This document shows, piece by piece, positions 60,855-64,000 of a DNA stretch of 64,000 bases (its first letter is position 1; each line of letters opens with the position of its first letter). Both the position numbers and the translations under genes were made by a program. The notes below the pieces were generated by a model that searched no databases, was not told the origin of the DNA, and saw only the letters and a list, made by a program, of their open reading frames with translations. The DNA lies in NCBI GenBank assembly GCA_047974625.1, contig JBKECK010000016.1, positions 1-64,000 of the forward strand. Reading direction: 5' to 3'. Source of the DNA: CADEDH01 sp047974625 (lineage in GTDB: Bacteria; Actinomycetota; Acidimicrobiia; Acidimicrobiales; SZUA-35).

Positions 60855-60908
60855 TTTGGGAGCAGGGGGTCGGGAGTTCAAATCTCCCCATCCCGACCAC
60901 TACTGGAG
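60855..60908 (+). repeat. attR-like repeat: duplicated 3' half of tRNA-Pro
   Basis: A perfect 54-base copy of 49660-49713. The 5' half of a tRNA is absent here, so this is not a functional gene. It marks the right end of the island. Confidence 0.9.
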
Positions 60909-61370
60909 AGGGTTGTCGGGGGCCGCTCGGGCCGCCGGAGGGTTAGTAGCGGCGGCGCCAACCGGCACTGAACGGCGCCCGACCGACACATGACCGTGCT
61001 CATCAGCGCGGCCGCCCGCAGCGCCGGGCCGGCGGCGCCGCGGGCCCACGTTGGAGCGACAGACCTGACGGCCGGATCCGGCGTCCTGACAGCTGACCGT
61101 TCCCCTGTCCCCTGGGATGCGCTCGGCTCGCCTGACCCCGGCGATCCGCTCGGCCGAGCTGCCTATGACCGGCTCCGACTCCGGCAACCCCCACGTTGTC
61201 GCTTCAACGTGGGCAGCCACGCCAGGGTGGGCGCCTCGATAACCCGTCGCTCCGTCAGGGGGGATCGGAGCTCCGGCGCGTCGGGGATCCTGGGCGTGCC
61301 GCGGCCGGTGAGGCGGCAGGAGGCACACTCCCCCGAGCAGTGCGCCCATCGCGCTACGGTCCCCGGAGGT
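60909..61370. other. 462 bases without a supportable gene
   Basis: Chromosomal sequence to the right of the island. No domain, tRNA or convincing promoter was found; only a CGGAGGT ribosome binding site at its end, for the next gene. Confidence 0.4.
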
Positions 61371-62636
61371 ATGGACGCCCCCAACCGCCCTGAAGACGTC
61401 CTCGATCACATCGGCCCCGGCACCCAGCTGGTCGTGCCCCTGGCCAACGGCGAACCGACCTCGGTACTCGACGCCATCGAGCGGCACGCCGAGTCCCTGG
61501 ACGAGGTCCGGGTGCACCAGATGCACGCCCTCCATGACCGCCCCTACCTGTCGGGCACGTACGGCACGCGCCTGAAGCACCTCTCCTACTTCCTGTCGCA
61601 CGTCACCCGGCCCCACTTCGCGTCCGGCGCCGTCGGGCTGATCCCCGCCCACTTCTCCGAGGTGTTTGACATCATGCGGGCCCGAGCCGACGATCCCCTG
61701 GTGCTCGCCGCTGCCACCCCGCCGGACGCCCACGGCTACTTCTCACTCGGTGTGTCCGCCGACTACACCTCCAGCTTCATCGGCCGGGCCCGGTTCTTCC
61801 TCGAGGCGACCGACCACATGCCCCGCACGCTCGGCCGGAACCAGCTCCACGTAAGCCAGGTGGCGGGCTGGTGTCGGAGCGACCGGCCCCTGATCGAGGT
61901 CCCGCCGCCGGTTCCCGGTGAGGCCGACCATCGTATCGCCGGCTACGTGGCCGACCGCATCCCCCACGGGGCCACCATCCAGACCGGTATCGGCGCCATC
62001 CCCAACGCCATCATGGAGGCCCTCACCAACCATCGTGACCTGGGCGTCCACACCGAGCTACTGTCCGACGGGGTGGTCGACCTGATGGAGGCGGGTGTGG
62101 TCAACGGGGTCGGCAAGGACCTGAACCGGACCAAGACGGTGGGCACGTTCGCACTCGGCACCGACCGACTGCACCGCTTCCTCCACAACAACCCGGCGGT
62201 GGAGCTGTGGCCGGTACGCTACGTGAACAGCCCCGCCATCATCGGCCGGGAACGTGGCTTCGTCTCTGTCAACGCCACCCTCTCGGTCGACTTCCTGGGC
62301 CAGTGCGCCTCCGAGACGATCAACGGCTCCTACTTCTCCTCGTCGGGAGGTCAGAACGACTTCGCCCGTGGAGCCATGAACTCCGAGGGTGGGCAGGGAT
62401 TCGTCGTCCTCCACAGCACCACCAGCCACGGCGGCTCCCGGATCGTGCCCCGGCTGGCCTCCGGTGACGTCGTCACCACCCCCAAGAACACGGTCGACAA
62501 GGTGGTCACCGAATACGGCGTGGCCGAGCTCCGGGGACGGTCCATCCGCGAACGCACCCGGGCCCTGATCGCCGTGGCCCACCCCGACCACCGGGCCTCC
62601 CTCACCGAGCAGGCCGAACGGATGCACTATGTATAA
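61371..62636 (+). CDS. acetyl-CoA hydrolase/4-hydroxybutyrate CoA-transferase family protein
   Basis: A 421-residue protein of the Cat1/Cat2 family. It has IPAHFSEVFDIMRARADDPL, ATIQTGIGAIPNAIMEAL, FLGQCASETING, GGQNDFARGAMNSEGGQGF and a C-terminal VVTEYGVAELRGRSIRERT. In characterised members the catalytic Glu sits in N-A-x-E-V-D-L-x-G-Q. Here the segment is NATLSVDFLGQ, apparently with Ser in that place, so the usual acyl-enzyme mechanism may not apply. ATG 61371 has CGGAGGT next to it. The long upstream frame is not protein-like. Confidence 0.82.
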   Translation: MDAPNRPEDVLDHIGPGTQLVVPLANGEPTSVLDAIERHAESLDEVRVHQMHALHDRPYLSGTYGTRLKHLSYFLSHVTRPHFASGAVGLIPAHFSEVFDIMRARADDPLVLAAATPPDAHGYFSLGVSADYTSSFIGRARFFLEATDHMPRTLGRNQLHVSQVAGWCRSDRPLIEVPPPVPGEADHRIAGYVADRIPHGATIQTGIGAIPNAIMEALTNHRDLGVHTELLSDGVVDLMEAGVVNGVGKDLNRTKTVGTFALGTDRLHRFLHNNPAVELWPVRYVNSPAIIGRERGFVSVNATLSVDFLGQCASETINGSYFSSSGGQNDFARGAMNSEGGQGFVVLHSTTSHGGSRIVPRLASGDVVTTPKNTVDKVVTEYGVAELRGRSIRERTRALIAVAHPDHRASLTEQAERMHYV

Positions 62637-62709
62637 GCACCCGCGCATTCCCCGGGCCGGGTACTACGGTCGGTGACGGGGGCAGGCACACGGGCCGGGA
62701 GGGACCACG

Positions 62710-63360
62710 ATGGCACGAGTCATGATCGTCGGCGGACACGGGAAGGTGGCCCTGCTGGCCACGCCCCTGCTGGTGGGAGACGGGCAGGAGGTGACGTCGA
62801 TCATCCGCTCGGAGGATCAGGCCGCCGACATCCGGGAACTGGGCGCCACCCCGCTGGTCGCCGACATGGAGTCGATGAACACCGCCGCCATGGCCGAACG
62901 CTTCCGCGGTTCCGACGTCGTCGTGTGGTCGGCCGGGGCGGGCGGCGGTGACCCGACCCGCACCTACGCGGTCGACCGGGACGCCGCCATCCGCTCCATG
63001 GAGGCCGCCGTCGAGGCCCGGGTACCCCGCTACGTGATGGTCAGCTACTTCGGCGCGGGCCCCGACCACGGTGTCCCCGAGGACAACAGCTTCCACCCCT
63101 ACGCTGCGGCGAAGGCGGCCGCCGACGCCGCCTTGCGGGCCAGTTCACTGTCGTGGACGATCCTCATGCCCAGCCGTCTCACCGACGATCCGGGCACCGG
63201 CCGGATCGACGACGGCGGCGGCCCGTCGGGCACCGTGGCCCGGGCCGACGTGGCCGAGGTGATCCGCCGGGTCGTATCGGCCGAACCGGCCGCGGTGGCC
63301 GGTCAGGACATCCCGTTCAACAACGGGGAGCTGGCCATCGTGGACGTCATCGGCGGCTGA
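62710..63360 (+). CDS. NAD(P)-binding atypical SDR (YwnB/NmrA-like)
   Basis: A 216-residue protein. The N-terminal loop VMIVGGHGKVALLATPLLV is a GxxGxxx nucleotide site. VPRYVMVSYFGAG and YAAAKAAADAALRASSLSWT carry the family's S/Y-A-x-x-K-like region, then ILMPSRLTDDPGTG. This fits SDR_a5-type oxidoreductases whose substrates are mostly unknown. GGGAGGG precedes ATG 62710. Its last 58 bases overlap the convergent cobA gene. Confidence 0.82.
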   Translation: MARVMIVGGHGKVALLATPLLVGDGQEVTSIIRSEDQAADIRELGATPLVADMESMNTAAMAERFRGSDVVVWSAGAGGGDPTRTYAVDRDAAIRSMEAAVEARVPRYVMVSYFGAGPDHGVPEDNSFHPYAAAKAAADAALRASSLSWTILMPSRLTDDPGTGRIDDGGGPSGTVARADVAEVIRRVVSAEPAAVAGQDIPFNNGELAIVDVIGG

Positions 63361-64000
63361 CCGGCCGTCCCCGTCCGGCGACGGGCCCGTCCGGCTACTG
63401 GGCCGATCACGAGCACCGAGGGACTGGGCCGCGGGCAGCCGTCGCGGACCAGGTCGGCCAGGGTGGTGGAGACGGTCCGCTGGTCGGGATAGCCGGCCCG
63501 GTGGACCACGGCCACCGGTTCGTCGCCGGGACGACCCGCCGACCGCAGCCGCTGGGCGATCGTCGCCGCCGTCGACGCCCCCATCAGGACCACCAGGGTG
63601 GACGCCGAGGCGGCCAGGGCCTCCCACTGGTGGTCGAGATCGGCGATGCGGTGACCGGACAACACGGTGAACGAGGCTGCCGTGCCCCGATGGGTCAACG
63701 GGATCCCGGCCAGAGCCGGGCCGGCCACCGCGGAGGTGAGCCCGGGCACCACGTCCACCGCGATTCCGGCCCCGGTCACCGCGTCGACCTCCTCGCTCCC
63801 CCGGCCGAACACGAACGGGTCTCCACCCTTCAGGCGCACGACCCGGAAGCCGGCCCGGGCCCGCTCGATCAGGAGCCGGTGGATCTCGTCCTGGCCCACC
63901 CCGCCTCCCTTGGTCTTACCCACCGGGACCCGTTCGGCCGCCACCGGCGCCAGCTCCAGCAGGCCGGGGTCGGCCAACCGGTCGTAGACCACCACGTCGG
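63303..64000 (-). CDS. cobA: uroporphyrinogen-III C-methyltransferase (5' end outside window)
   Basis: At least 231 residues of a SUMT. VVVYDRLADPGLLELAP, VGKTKGGGVGQDEIHRLLI, VVRLKGGDPFVFGRG, VVPGLTSAVAGPALAGIPLT and VLSGHRIADLDHQWEAL are in order, so the catalytic domain is nearly whole. The first 15-20 residues, including the VGxGPGD loop, lie beyond 64000. It makes precorrin-2 for sirohaem and cobalamin. The C-terminus extends into the end of the convergent SDR gene; a proline/serine-rich tail there is probably non-essential. Confidence 0.9.
   Translation of the reverse strand, partial: DVVVYDRLADPGLLELAPVAAERVPVGKTKGGGVGQDEIHRLLIERARAGFRVVRLKGGDPFVFGRGSEEVDAVTGAGIAVDVVPGLTSAVAGPALAGIPLTHRGTAASFTVLSGHRIADLDHQWEALAASASTLVVLMGASTAATIAQRLRSAGRPGDEPVAVVHRAGYPDQRTVSTTLADLVRDGCPRPSPSVLVIGPVAGRARRRTGTAGQPPMTSTMASSPLLNGMS

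Larger units (their letters stand above)
49660..60908. mobile_element. 11.2-kb genomic island in tRNA-Pro carrying a RiPP-like gene cluster
   Basis: The 54-bp direct repeats at both ends, short internal repeats next to each end and a transposase remnant support integration at the tRNA. Cargo: a DUF5317-like membrane protein, a broken ECF-like sigma factor, a LuxR-type regulator and an apparently contiguous cluster from a 39-residue peptide to a second ABC permease (52158-60390). No intact integrase was found, so the island is probably now immobile. Confidence 0.85.

Noticed and set aside
60855..60904. A second tRNA-Pro gene
   Set aside because: Only the 3' half is present and the acceptor 5' strand and D-arm are missing; it is the attachment-site duplicate.

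Overview
The window is a GC-rich (by eye about 70%) bacterial chromosome segment with short intergenic gaps and many ATGA/GTGA start-stop overlaps. Gene content (F420-type LLM oxidoreductase, type II DAHP synthase, CbxX-like AAA ATPase, PspA, Flp/Tad pilus genes, no second clpP, RNase E/G-rplU-rpmA-obgE-proB order) points to an actinobacterium, most plausibly class Acidimicrobiia. That placement is inference; no rRNA is present.

Layout. 1-9.5 kb: a COG0523 GTPase with a WD40 protein, an LLM oxidoreductase, a SEC-C protein, an FkbM-type methyltransferase, an MFS transporter and a secreted RTX-repeat protein broken by one missing base. 9.6-13.8 kb: a Phd/PIN toxin-antitoxin pair, then a 3.1-kb graveyard of gene fragments (recombinase HTH, Baeyer-Villiger monooxygenase, SDR, IS21 istB) bounded by a perfect 60-bp repeat whose right copy lies beside tRNA-Ala(GGC). 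14-19 kb: an IspD-like nucleotidyltransferase, a SAF-domain dehydrogenase, rfbC, a sugar epimerase and lhgO. 19-31 kb: rsfS/LytR_C/nadD, a sigma-70 factor, aroG, a MoxR-VWA pair, a CbxX-type AAA protein and pspA. 31-49.6 kb: proB, obgE, Tad pilus genes, rpmA, rplU, RNase E/G, a radical SAM pair, ndk, two Flp-like pilins, folC, clpX, clpP and tig. 60.9-64 kb: a CoA-transferase family protein, an NAD(P)-binding protein and a truncated cobA.

The standout is an 11.2-kb island inserted in tRNA-Pro(TGG) (49,660-60,908), bounded by a perfect 54-bp direct repeat of the 3' half of the tRNA and its flank. It carries what looks like an undescribed RiPP (ribosomally made, modified peptide) cluster. Two tandem 19-residue peptides, MTIETRELEVGALSFCGEN and MTIETRTLEQGALSFCTEN, each have a good ribosome binding site and end in Glu-Asn. 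Upstream lie an MccB/PaaA-like E1 adenylyltransferase with an N-terminal peptide-binding (RRE-like) domain and a protein with LpxL-type acyltransferase features. Downstream lie a serine beta-lactamase-fold hydrolase, a cupin-4/JmjC-type oxygenase and two ABC-2 exporter pairs. A LuxR-type regulator, a frameshifted ECF-like sigma factor and a 39-residue membrane peptide precede it.

A working model (inference): the E1 enzyme adenylates the C-terminal Asn or cyclises the Glu-Asn end, as MccB does for microcin C7 or PaaA for pantocin A. The acyltransferase, oxygenase and hydrolase tailor or mature the peptide, and the ABC systems export it or give immunity. No YcaO, LanM, radical SAM enzyme, MccE or MccF is present in the island, so the combination does not match a RiPP class I recognise.
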